This document shows positions 1 through 6,217 of a stretch of DNA of 7,124 nt, piece after piece. A model generated the notes under the pieces. That model saw nothing but the letters and a program-made list of their open reading frames with translations, was not told the DNA's origin and ran no database searches. Positions within the stretch are counted from its first letter, which is position 1. Each line of letters opens with the position of its first letter. Made by a program: the position numbers and the translations under genes. The stretch is from Rhodobacterales bacterium UBA5972 (GTDB lineage Bacteria; Pseudomonadota; Alphaproteobacteria; Rhodobacterales; Rhodobacteraceae), in the NCBI GenBank assembly GCA_002430125.1, contig DJBQ01000149.1, positions 1-7,124 of the forward strand, in the 5' to 3' direction.

Positions 1-1775
1 CTAGTTTTGAGGACACAATCCAATATCTTGCGGAACGCGGTGAATACGGGCCCATCAGTGATGTTGACGCCTTCGTGCAGGAACGCGTCGATCAGGCCCG
101 CGCCTTTGCACCTCATTATATGGAACGCATGCGATCTAACGGGCAGACCATTTCGGTTGAGGGTAATCCGCTGGCACAAGGCGGTTGGGTGACGGTTTAC
201 ACCGACATCACGTCGATCAAACGCCAGGAAAGCCTGCTGCGCGGCCATTCGGCACAATTGTCCGATCAGTTGCTGACCCATTCCGAAGAACTGGCCCGCA
301 CCAACCGCGAACTGGCCTCGACCATCGCAGCGCTTGAACAGACCAAACGCGATCTGACGGCCAGCGTTGCCTTGTCGCGCACCACGACTGAAATGATGCC
401 CGCCCATATCGCGCACCTGGATCTTGACGAGGTCTATACCTATTCCAACGGCAAATTGCGCACCGTTTTGCCGGATCGATCTGACCACATCGAAGGCCAA
501 ACCGCCCGTCAGGTGCTTGGCGACGAGGCCTATGGTGCGATCAAGCCCTACCTGATCCGCGCCTTTCAGGGCGACGCCACGGTGTTCGAGTTTACCTACT
601 CCAAAGACATGCGACGCATTCGCGTGGCGTTTACACCGGGGCGGGGGCCGTTTGGGGCTGTGAGGGGCGTTTACATCCTGACCATGGACATAACCGAAGA
701 GGCACAGGCCCGCGCCGCCCTGATGCAGACCCATAAACGCGAATTGGCGGCGCAATTGACCAGTGGTCTTGCGCATGATTTCGCCAATTTGCTGACGATC
801 ATCCTTGGCCTTCAGGGCCGCATGGAAAAGCTGCCCGCCCTGCCCGCCGCCGCACTTGAAATGATCACCACCACGCGTGCCGTTGCCCTGCGTGGCGGCG
901 TTTTGCTTGACCGGCTTTCGAACATCTCAGGCAACCGCGAAATCCAGAACCGCGCAACGGCACTTGGCAGTCTGTTTTCTGAAATGCGCGCTTTGGCGAA
1001 CCCATCGCTGCCCGATCATATCAATCTGACGCTTGACGCCACCGCCGTGGATCGCCCGGTTATGCTGGACAGCGGCCTTTTACAGGATTCGCTTTTGAAC
1101 CTGATCCTGAATGCGCGCGACAGTATCGCCGCGCAATCCGGCGCGATCACTGTCGTCGCAAATACCGTCAAAAATCTGTGGCTGGAACTGACCGTCAGCG
1201 ACACCGGGCAAGGTTTTTCCAAAACCGCCCTTATCCGTGCACTGGAACCGTTCTTCACCACCAAGCACAACGATTCGGGGTCCGGCCTTGGCCTGTCGAT
1301 GGTGTATGACTTTGCCCAGCTTTCCGGCGGCTTGGTTAAAATCGCCAACCGGCCCGAAGGCGGCGCGGTGGTCTCGCTCAGGCTGCCGCTAAAGTATGGC
1401 GCGACGCAAACCAGCCCGCGCCTGATCCTTCTGGTCGAAGACAACCCGGATATCCGCGTTAACGTCCGCGAAATGCTGCGCGAGCTAGGCCACTCCGTTC
1501 TGGAGGCCACAAGTGCAGACGAGGCTGAAACCCTTGCCGCCATTCCCGGCATTGATCTGGTTCTGACCGATATCACCCTTGATGGCAGCCGCACCGGGCT
1601 TGATCTGGCAGAAAACCTGTCCAAGGGGCAGTTTCACAATCGGGTTTATATGATTACATCGCTGCCACAGTCAGACGCGATCCGGCAAAAGGCCGAGGCC
1701 GCTTTTCCCCTGATCGCCAAACCGTTTTCGCTGCCACAACTGACCGAATTCCTAGCAACCGAGCCCGCAAAATGA
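1..1775 (+). CDS. Hybrid sensor histidine kinase with PAS domains and receiver domain (5' end outside window)
   Basis: The reading frame is open from the left edge (first full codon at base 3), so a GTG at 75 is internal and the N-terminus lies outside. The fragment has about 590 codons. In order: the end of a PAS_7-type domain (FEDTIQYLAERGEYGP near bases 6-53, closing with VYTDIT near 200), a probable coiled coil (about 225-370), a second PAS (about 375-710), a dimerisation/phosphoacceptor helix with LAHDFANLL (His codon 774-776), an HATPase with N-box NLILNARDS (about 1098-1124), DTGQGF at 1200 and GSGLGLS at 1278, then a C-terminal receiver with VEDN, phosphoacceptor Asp at 1569-1571 and the K-P-F lysine near 1719. 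All catalytic motifs are present, so it should autophosphorylate and pass phosphate on. Kinases with this PAS_7 type sometimes carry an N-terminal solute-symporter-like membrane region; whether this one does is unknown. The signal sensed is unknown. It overlaps the downstream response regulator by four bases. Confidence 0.93.
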   Translation, partial: SFEDTIQYLAERGEYGPISDVDAFVQERVDQARAFAPHYMERMRSNGQTISVEGNPLAQGGWVTVYTDITSIKRQESLLRGHSAQLSDQLLTHSEELARTNRELASTIAALEQTKRDLTASVALSRTTTEMMPAHIAHLDLDEVYTYSNGKLRTVLPDRSDHIEGQTARQVLGDEAYGAIKPYLIRAFQGDATVFEFTYSKDMRRIRVAFTPGRGPFGAVRGVYILTMDITEEAQARAALMQTHKRELAAQLTSGLAHDFANLLTIILGLQGRMEKLPALPAAALEMITTTRAVALRGGVLLDRLSNISGNREIQNRATALGSLFSEMRALANPSLPDHINLTLDATAVDRPVMLDSGLLQDSLLNLILNARDSIAAQSGAITVVANTVKNLWLELTVSDTGQGFSKTALIRALEPFFTTKHNDSGSGLGLSMVYDFAQLSGGLVKIANRPEGGAVVSLRLPLKYGATQTSPRLILLVEDNPDIRVNVREMLRELGHSVLEATSADEAETLAAIPGIDLVLTDITLDGSRTGLDLAENLSKGQFHNRVYMITSLPQSDAIRQKAEAAFPLIAKPFSLPQLTEFLATEPAK

Positions 1776-2485
1776 CCACGCCACTTGCCCCAATGGTCGC
1801 CATACTGGATGACGAGCCGCAAATTCGTCTGATGCTGTCCGAAGCCTTGACCGAGGCTGGGTTTCGTACTGCCAGCTTCGGGCGCGCCACGGAATTTGAG
1901 GCCGCCCTGCCCAGTTTGGCCCCCGCCTTATGCCTTGTCGATCTGGGCCTGCCCGATAAAGATGGATTGGCTTTGGTGCACCGTCTGGCGCTGGAAAGCG
2001 GCGCGGCGATCATCATCATATCGGGCCGCGCTCAGGTGCGTGACAAAGTGACGGGTCTGGAACTGGGTGCGGATGATTACATCATCAAACCCTTTGACCC
2101 CACCGAAGTGGTCGCCCGCGCCCGCGCCCTGCTGAGACGGGATCGCACACCACGCACAGAGGCGCGCAACACAGCAAAGTTTTCCGGTTGGACCGCGCGA
2201 TTTGACCAATATACCCTGACAGCGACAGATGACGACGTGATCCCCTTCAGCCAAGCCGAGGGCGAGGTGCTGCGCCTGTTTCTTGAAAGCCCCAACCGTC
2301 TGATTTCCCGCGCCCAAATGCAGGAAACCCTTGGCGGCGCGGCAAGCGAAAGCTTTGATCGTGCAATGGACGTGCGCGTATCGCGCCTGCGCACCAAACT
2401 GCGCGAAGACCCGAAGAACCCCAAACTCATCAAAACCATATACGGCGCCGGATATATCTTTTTAGGCGACGTGCACTGGAGTTGA
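1772..2485 (+). CDS. OmpR-family response regulator transcription factor
   Basis: A 237-residue cytoplasmic DNA-binding regulator, normal length for the family. The receiver domain (about 9-120) has the acidic pair D13/D14, phosphoacceptor D57 in CLVDLGLPDKDG, switch residue S84 and K106 in ADDYIIKPF. The C-terminal winged helix (about 140-233) has the typical ending MDVRVSRLRTKLRED...IKTIYGAGYIF. The ATG at 1772 overlaps the kinase stop codon (ATGA), which supports translational coupling and makes this the likely partner of the upstream hybrid kinase. A second in-frame ATG at codon 8 could also serve as start; no strong Shine-Dalgarno separates the two. Its target genes cannot be read from the sequence. 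It ends 18 bases before the end of the convergent HNH gene, with no clear terminator hairpin between them. Confidence 0.95.
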   Translation: MTTPLAPMVAILDDEPQIRLMLSEALTEAGFRTASFGRATEFEAALPSLAPALCLVDLGLPDKDGLALVHRLALESGAAIIIISGRAQVRDKVTGLELGADDYIIKPFDPTEVVARARALLRRDRTPRTEARNTAKFSGWTARFDQYTLTATDDDVIPFSQAEGEVLRLFLESPNRLISRAQMQETLGGAASESFDRAMDVRVSRLRTKLREDPKNPKLIKTIYGAGYIFLGDVHWS

Positions 2486-2503
2486 CACGTGGGCGCGAGC
2501 GGA

Positions 2504-3430
2504 TCAAATTCCTTGTCCGAATATTTCTTCGCGATGAAAACGCAAATAGTCCGGATGCGGGTAATGCCTTCTATTTTCGGGCAAAAGAAACTTTTGGCGA
2601 GAGTTTATCAAGCGCCTAGCTGTTTCAGGTTGGACCTTGTTGTGTGAGACCAGAATAGTCCAATCGGGCGCGATCGAGATTAATCCACGATCAAACATCC
2701 AATGAAGCGTTCCTGACAGAGCGATTCCGTTTCTGACTACGTCTGGCCCGTCATGCTCGACAGGTCGAATATGGGCCGCTTCAACTTCAGGCCGCCCGCC
2801 ACCATTTCTCAACTCTAGCCCCGAAATTGCACATCTAGCGCCGTAGGCCGCTTTTACCATACGGGCGAAAGAGGCATCCCTTACTTTGCGTGATATCAGA
2901 ATTTCCTCGCGAACTCCCGCCAATGGAGCTGGATCAAAATCCGTCTGAAATTCGGCAAAGCCGTGGTCTTGGTCCTCTAACATTCGCGAGCCCGTGCGCG
3001 GCATCGCTTCAGGAATATCTTGGGCCCTCAAGCCACGATCGACAATCCGTGCAAATTCTCTTTCTGATAAATGCCTAACAGCAGAGACATTCGCGCCACC
3101 AGAACTCGGCGCTCCGTTCCTGTCTCGCAACGACATCTCAAAAGCAATATTGTTTTCGTCCGCCCGAGGTACAACTTGCTCAAAATCCCACGCCATGCCT
3201 TTTTTCAACAGCGCGTAATAGTGGTTTATGCGTGTATGATCTTCGACAACATCCAGCACTTTCGCAATCGAGACATAGCCGAATGCGCCTAGCCTGCCTT
3301 CGTAAAACACTACCCAGTCTCCAAAAGTTTTCTTGACCAGGTTCAGGTATCTCTTGGGGAAATGATAAGCCTCACCCGGCTGATCATCGTAAATCGACGT
3401 GGGATTCTGAATGAAAACTGCCTTGACCAT
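2504..3430 (-). CDS. HNH endonuclease with N-terminal PUA-like (EVE/SRA-like) domain; putative modification-dependent restriction enzyme
   Basis: A 308-residue protein with two parts. Residues about 1-130 (IYDDQPGEAYHFPKRYL, FGDWVVFYEG, HYYALL) look like the PUA-like DNA-reader region found in front of HNH nucleases in many alphaproteobacteria; I assign this by resemblance only. Residues about 185-260 form an HNH_2-type nuclease: C200-A-I-S-G, H220 in EAAHIRPVEHDG, N234 in VRNGIALS and H243 in TLHWMFDRGL, so the catalytic H-N-H set is intact. Known proteins of this build cut DNA carrying modified bases or act as solitary restriction enzymes. No methyltransferase or other restriction gene is in the window. 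A stop codon (bases 3434-3436 on the opposite strand) lies one codon before the ATG, so this is the earliest possible start. No Shine-Dalgarno sits at normal spacing. Hand-counted 60-base lines run 43-53% G+C, against 60-70% in the kinase, which suggests later acquisition. Confidence 0.88.
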   Translation of the reverse strand: MVKAVFIQNPTSIYDDQPGEAYHFPKRYLNLVKKTFGDWVVFYEGRLGAFGYVSIAKVLDVVEDHTRINHYYALLKKGMAWDFEQVVPRADENNIAFEMSLRDRNGAPSSGGANVSAVRHLSEREFARIVDRGLRAQDIPEAMPRTGSRMLEDQDHGFAEFQTDFDPAPLAGVREEILISRKVRDASFARMVKAAYGARCAISGLELRNGGGRPEVEAAHIRPVEHDGPDVVRNGIALSGTLHWMFDRGLISIAPDWTILVSHNKVQPETARRLINSRQKFLLPENRRHYPHPDYLRFHREEIFGQGI

Positions 3431-3462
3431 AAGCTATAAAACGTTCCTATCAAACGCGAAGC

Positions 3463-3486
3463 AAGGGCTTTTTCCGCCACGCCCTT
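3463..3486. repeat. Inverted repeat AAGGGC/GCCCTT upstream of the HNH gene
   Basis: A perfect 6-base inverted repeat (AAGGGC at 3463-3468, GCCCTT at 3481-3486) with a 12-base loop lies 33-56 bases upstream of the HNH start codon, in that gene's promoter area. It could be an operator or a hairpin of no function. The plus-strand loop begins with a short T run, but no T tract follows the stem, so it does not look like a terminator in that direction. Confidence 0.25.
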
Positions 3487-3540
3487 ACCCAGCTGTTGCC
3501 AGCGGCACCGCCTGAAACTTGAACCTGGGGATTTTCTCAA

Positions 3541-3569
3541 TTGGATCCAGTGCCCGGTACATTTATTTT
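3541..3569 (+). promoter_or_regulatory. Possible sigma70-type promoter for the saccharopine operon
   Basis: TTGGAT at 3541-3546 and TATTTT at 3564-3569 are separated by 17 bases. Each box matches its consensus at four of six positions. The element lies about 100 bases upstream of the first saccharopine gene in the only sizeable spacer before it. This rests on pattern and position only, and alphaproteobacterial promoters are often poorly predicted from consensus. Confidence 0.25.
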
Positions 3570-3660
3570 ATCAACCCGCTCGGCGCATGCGAGGCCTTCA
3601 AACAAGCTGCCAAATCCCCATTGGCATTCGCATTCCCCGCAAGTATGCCTGTCTGACCAA

Positions 3661-3665
3661 AGGAG
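3661..3665 (+). promoter_or_regulatory. Strong ribosome binding site (AGGAG) fixing the LYS1-like start
   Basis: AGGAG lies six bases before the ATG at 3672, a near-ideal Shine-Dalgarno arrangement. It makes 3672 clearly preferable to other starts for the saccharopine dehydrogenase. Confidence 0.75.
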
Positions 3666-3671
3666 CACTCC

Positions 3672-4739
3672 ATGCAGCCACATATCTGGGTCCGGGCCGA
3701 ACAACGGCAAAGCGAGCAGCGGGTTGGGATCACCCCGGATGGCGTGGCCGCGCTGTTGGCCAAGGGGTTTCAGTTAACGGTTGAACGCTCCTCGTGTCGG
3801 GCCATTCCAATCGATGGCTATGCGGCAACGGGCTGTGCGATTGTGCCTGAAAATTCGTGGCCCACAGCCCCGCATGACGCGATCATTTTTGGCCTCAAGG
3901 AACTGCCTGACGACGGCACGCCGCTGGCGCATCGCCACATCATGTTCGGGCATGCCTTTAAAGGGCAAACCGACGGTCCGGCCCTGTTGGCGCGGTTCAA
4001 GGCGGGTGGTGGGGCACTTTACGACTTGGAATACCTGACTGATCCCAATGGCAAAAGGGTCGCAGCGTTCGGCTATTGGGCGGGCTATGCCGGTGCGGCA
4101 ATGGGCCTGAAGGTTTGGGCGGCGCAACAAGCAGGCGATCTGCCTGGCCCGGCCTCGGTTGACCCCTATCCGAGTAAAGACGCATTATTGGCCGATCTGG
4201 TCAGCGATCTGTCGGCGGGGCTGGCCAATGGTGCTGAAAAGCCGACCTCGATTATCATCGGCGCGCTTGGACGGGTTGGCAGCGGGGCCGGTGATTTGCT
4301 AACCGCAATGGGCCTTGAGGTCACTCGTTGGGATATGGCCCAAACCGCCAAGGGCGGTCCTTTTCCGGAAATTCTGGATCACAACCTGTTCGTCAATTGC
4401 GTTCTTGCGATGCCGGGTATTCCGGTTTTTGTCCCAAAGTCAGCTATCACCGCCCCGCGCCGCCTGTCCGTGATTGCCGACGTATCCTGCGATCCATCCA
4501 GCGCCTATAACCCGATCCCGATTTACGACCATTCGACCAGCTTTTCCAATCCGGTGATCCGGGTGAGCGCAAATCCGAAACTTGACGTTATGGCGATTGA
4601 CAATCTGCCGTCGATGTTGCCGGTTGAAAGCAGTCAGGATTACGCCGCCCAATTGCTGCCAGCACTTGCAACGCTTGACCAGATTGACCAAGGCCTCTGG
4701 GGTCGCGCCAGAACGATATTCGATAAACACACCGCGTGA
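3672..4739 (+). CDS. Saccharopine dehydrogenase, LYS1-like (NAD+, L-lysine-forming type)
   Basis: A 355-residue soluble enzyme close in length and motif order to fungal LYS1 (EC 1.5.1.7), which interconverts saccharopine with lysine and 2-oxoglutarate using NAD(H). The catalytic Lys/His pair of that family is visible as K76 in FGLKELPDD and H94 in HIMFGHAFKGQ. Further family signatures are ALYDLEYLTD (about 115-124), the nearby RVAAFGYWAGYAGAA, the nucleotide-binding turn GALGRVGSGA (about 197-206) and the later TRWDMAQTAKGGPFPEIL. No signal peptide or membrane segment is seen. It heads an apparent operon with the LYS9-like gene, which starts 11 bases after this stop. Proteobacteria usually build lysine by the diaminopimelate route, so I infer the enzyme condenses lysine with 2-oxoglutarate as the first step of lysine catabolism. 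Direction and cofactor use are not provable from sequence. Confidence 0.93.
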   Translation: MQPHIWVRAEQRQSEQRVGITPDGVAALLAKGFQLTVERSSCRAIPIDGYAATGCAIVPENSWPTAPHDAIIFGLKELPDDGTPLAHRHIMFGHAFKGQTDGPALLARFKAGGGALYDLEYLTDPNGKRVAAFGYWAGYAGAAMGLKVWAAQQAGDLPGPASVDPYPSKDALLADLVSDLSAGLANGAEKPTSIIIGALGRVGSGAGDLLTAMGLEVTRWDMAQTAKGGPFPEILDHNLFVNCVLAMPGIPVFVPKSAITAPRRLSVIADVSCDPSSAYNPIPIYDHSTSFSNPVIRVSANPKLDVMAIDNLPSMLPVESSQDYAAQLLPALATLDQIDQGLWGRARTIFDKHTA

Positions 4740-4744
4740 AAGGG
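4739..4744 (+). promoter_or_regulatory. Ribosome binding site (AAAGGG) deciding the LYS9-like start
   Basis: AAAGGG ends six bases before the ATG at 4751. An in-frame GTG at 4736 overlaps the upstream stop codon, but it lies ahead of this site and would add only five residues before the Rossmann strand. The ATG at 4751 is therefore the better start. Confidence 0.6.
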
Positions 4745-4750
4745 TTCACC

Positions 4751-5896
4751 ATGTCCACAATCCATTGGGTCGGAACCGGCCTGTCTGCCGTCCCCGGCAT
4801 CCGTCGTTTGATAGCCGAGGGCCACAAAGTCGTGGTCTGGAACCGCTCGGTTGACAAAGCACAGGCTGCCGTTGGTGATCTGACCAGCGATATCCGCGCG
4901 TTCTCGATGGCGGCCATCACGCAGGCGCTGGTCAAAGGTGACGTGCTAATTTCGATGCTGCCGGGCGACTGGCATGTGCCGTTGGCTGAACTTTGCCTCA
5001 CGAAAGGCGCTAATTTCGTCAGCTCATCTTATATCGCGCCGGAAATGCGGGCGCTGGACGGAAAGGCCATAGCCGCAGGTTTGGCACTGGTCAACGAGGT
5101 GGGCCTTGATCCCGGTATTGACCATTCCATGGCGCATTGGCTGGTGGCCGATTACCGTGCCTCGGCGGCTTATGATCCCAGTGCTACGATCAGTTTCATT
5201 TCTTATTGCGGCGGCGTGCCAAAGTATGAAAACCCGTTCCGCTATAAATTCTCGTGGTCACCACTTGGGGTGTTAAAGGCGTTGCGTTCACCCTCGCGGT
5301 CAATCGCTGACCACAAGGAACTGAACGTCGCCCGTCCATGGGAAGCAATCAGCCATTACACGGCACCACTGGCAACGGACGAGGTTTTTGAGGTGTATCC
5401 GAACCGCGATTCCATCCCGTTCATGCAAGATTACGCGTTTGATCCCGGATGGCCGGTCAAGCAATTCGTGCGCGGAACACTGCGCCTGAATGGCTGGGCT
5501 GATGCCTGGGCCGACGTTTTTGCTGAGGTCGAAACCTTGACCGGCCCGGCAGGCGACGCCCGTTTGCAGGAAATGTCTGACGGATTCTGGCGCGACAATT
5601 CTTACGACGCAGGCGAACCGGATCGCGTCATCATGTGCGTCAGCCTGAAAGCGGAAACGGACGGTAAAACCGTCTATCACAAAACCTATTCAATGGATAC
5701 CTTTGGCGACGATAACGGCACTGCCATGGCACAACTTGTATCGATCCCGGTTTCATTGGCGGTCGAGGCGGTCCTGAACGGCGAAATCGCGCCCGGTGTT
5801 TCCGCAGCACCATCGGACGCGAAACTTGTCGCCCGCTGGATGGATACAGTTGGTCGCATTGCGCAACATCTGGAAATCGTCAATCATCTGGCGTGA
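4751..5896 (+). CDS. Saccharopine dehydrogenase, LYS9-like (NADP+, L-glutamate-forming type)
   Basis: A 381-residue protein from the ATG at 4751 (386 if the GTG at 4736 is used). The N-terminal Rossmann strand is IHWVGTGLSAVPGIRRL with a G-x-G-x-x-A turn, followed by VVVWNRS. Stretches closely matching fungal LYS9 (saccharopine reductase, EC 1.5.1.10) include FVSSSYIAPEM, NEVGLDPGIDHSMA, FISYCGGVPKYENP, YKFSWSPLGVLKALRSPS, GTLRLNGW and the C-terminal block GTAMAQLVSIPVSLAVEAVL. These mark the NADP-binding and the C-terminal saccharopine dehydrogenase domains. The reaction interconverts saccharopine with glutamate and 2-aminoadipate 6-semialdehyde. With the upstream LYS1-like enzyme it completes the lysine-saccharopine-semialdehyde segment; in plants and animals the equivalent steps are fused in one LKR/SDH protein. 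It is somewhat shorter than the fungal enzyme. No semialdehyde dehydrogenase is in view. Confidence 0.93.
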   Translation: MSTIHWVGTGLSAVPGIRRLIAEGHKVVVWNRSVDKAQAAVGDLTSDIRAFSMAAITQALVKGDVLISMLPGDWHVPLAELCLTKGANFVSSSYIAPEMRALDGKAIAAGLALVNEVGLDPGIDHSMAHWLVADYRASAAYDPSATISFISYCGGVPKYENPFRYKFSWSPLGVLKALRSPSRSIADHKELNVARPWEAISHYTAPLATDEVFEVYPNRDSIPFMQDYAFDPGWPVKQFVRGTLRLNGWADAWADVFAEVETLTGPAGDARLQEMSDGFWRDNSYDAGEPDRVIMCVSLKAETDGKTVYHKTYSMDTFGDDNGTAMAQLVSIPVSLAVEAVLNGEIAPGVSAAPSDAKLVARWMDTVGRIAQHLEIVNHLA

Positions 5897-5917
5897 TCAT
5901 AAAAAAGGCTATGTCAA

Positions 5918-6118
5918 ATGACCCTGCTGAATGTACCCGACATGACTTGCGGCCACTGCAAGGCCACAGTTGAAACCGCTCTGCGCGGTGTTGATGCCGA
6001 CGCGGATATTCTGGTTGATCTTGCGGCCAAAACGGTCAGCGTTACCTCCAAAGCGCCAACACCGGCTTTGATCAACGCCCTGGCCGCCGCTGGCTATCCT
6101 GCGACGATCCCGTCGTAA
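5918..6118 (+). CDS. Heavy-metal-associated (HMA) domain protein, CopZ-like metal chaperone
   Basis: A 66-residue single-domain protein with the HMA metal-binding motif M9-T-C11-G-H-C14 at the loop after the first strand. The pattern VPDMTCGHCKATVETAL ... VSVTSKAP ... LINALAAAGYPA follows the usual beta-alpha-beta-beta-alpha-beta order. Such proteins bind Cu(I), or sometimes other soft metals, through the two cysteines and hand the metal to a P-type ATPase or a regulator. The start at 5918 has an AAAAAAGG Shine-Dalgarno-like run at 5901-5908, nine bases upstream; the ATG at 5911 is in another frame and gives no HMA protein. The gene lies 21 bases after the LYS9-like stop, on the same strand, so it is probably cotranscribed. 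No copper ATPase, CueR-like regulator or oxidase is present, so metal and partner remain unassigned. Confidence 0.92.
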   Translation: MTLLNVPDMTCGHCKATVETALRGVDADADILVDLAAKTVSVTSKAPTPALINALAAAGYPATIPS

Positions 6119-6135
6119 CAAAGTTAATCTGGCTG

Positions 6136-6185
6136 ACCCAGTTAATACCAAATGCAGCCATCGGGTGCAGGCTGACAAACTGGGT
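6136..6185 (+). promoter_or_regulatory. Nested inverted repeats in the spacer before the secreted-protein gene
   Basis: A perfect 8-base pair of arms, ACCCAGTT at 6136-6143 and AACTGGGT at 6178-6185, encloses a second pair, CAGCC at 6155-6159 and GGCTG at 6170-6174. The transcript could fold as an outer stem with an inner hairpin, ending 32 bases before the ATG at 6218. No T tract follows, so it is not a standard intrinsic terminator. It may be a structured leader, an operator or chance. There is no match I recognise to a named riboswitch. Confidence 0.3.
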
Positions 6186-6217
6186 GCCGCGAATATGGCA
6201 AAACCGGGTGGAAAAGT

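Larger units (their letters stand above)
3431..3671. other. Intergenic spacer between divergent HNH gene and saccharopine operon
   Basis: This 241-base region lies between two divergent genes and must carry both promoters. The small open frames in it (for example on the minus strand around 3343-3540 and on the plus strand around 3541-3777) have no recognisable protein character and overlap real genes in other frames. Visible items are a 6-base inverted repeat (3463-3486), a possible sigma70-like promoter (3541-3569) and the Shine-Dalgarno of the first saccharopine gene (3661-3665). Confidence 0.5.

Noticed and set aside
75..77. GTG at 75 as the start of the sensor kinase
   Set aside because: The same frame is open to the left edge and encodes a recognisable PAS_7 stretch (FEDTIQYLAERGEYGP) before it, so the gene is truncated by the window.
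1016..1624. A 202-codon open frame antisense to the kinase
   Set aside because: It lies wholly opposite the conserved ATPase and receiver domains, and its Ser/Arg-rich translation is typical of an antisense shadow in high-G+C coding DNA.
3343..3540. A 65-codon minus-strand frame upstream of and overlapping the HNH gene
   Set aside because: It overlaps the HNH coding region in another frame, and its translation is basic and serine-rich with no recognisable motif.
4736..4750. GTG start for the LYS9-like protein
   Set aside because: The Shine-Dalgarno AAAGGG at 4739-4744 serves the ATG at 4751, and the five extra residues precede the Rossmann strand without purpose.
6101..6116. Hairpin CGACG-ATCC-CGTCG at the end of the HMA gene as an intrinsic terminator
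   Set aside because: The stem is only five base pairs, lies inside the last codons, and is followed by TAACAAAG rather than a T tract.
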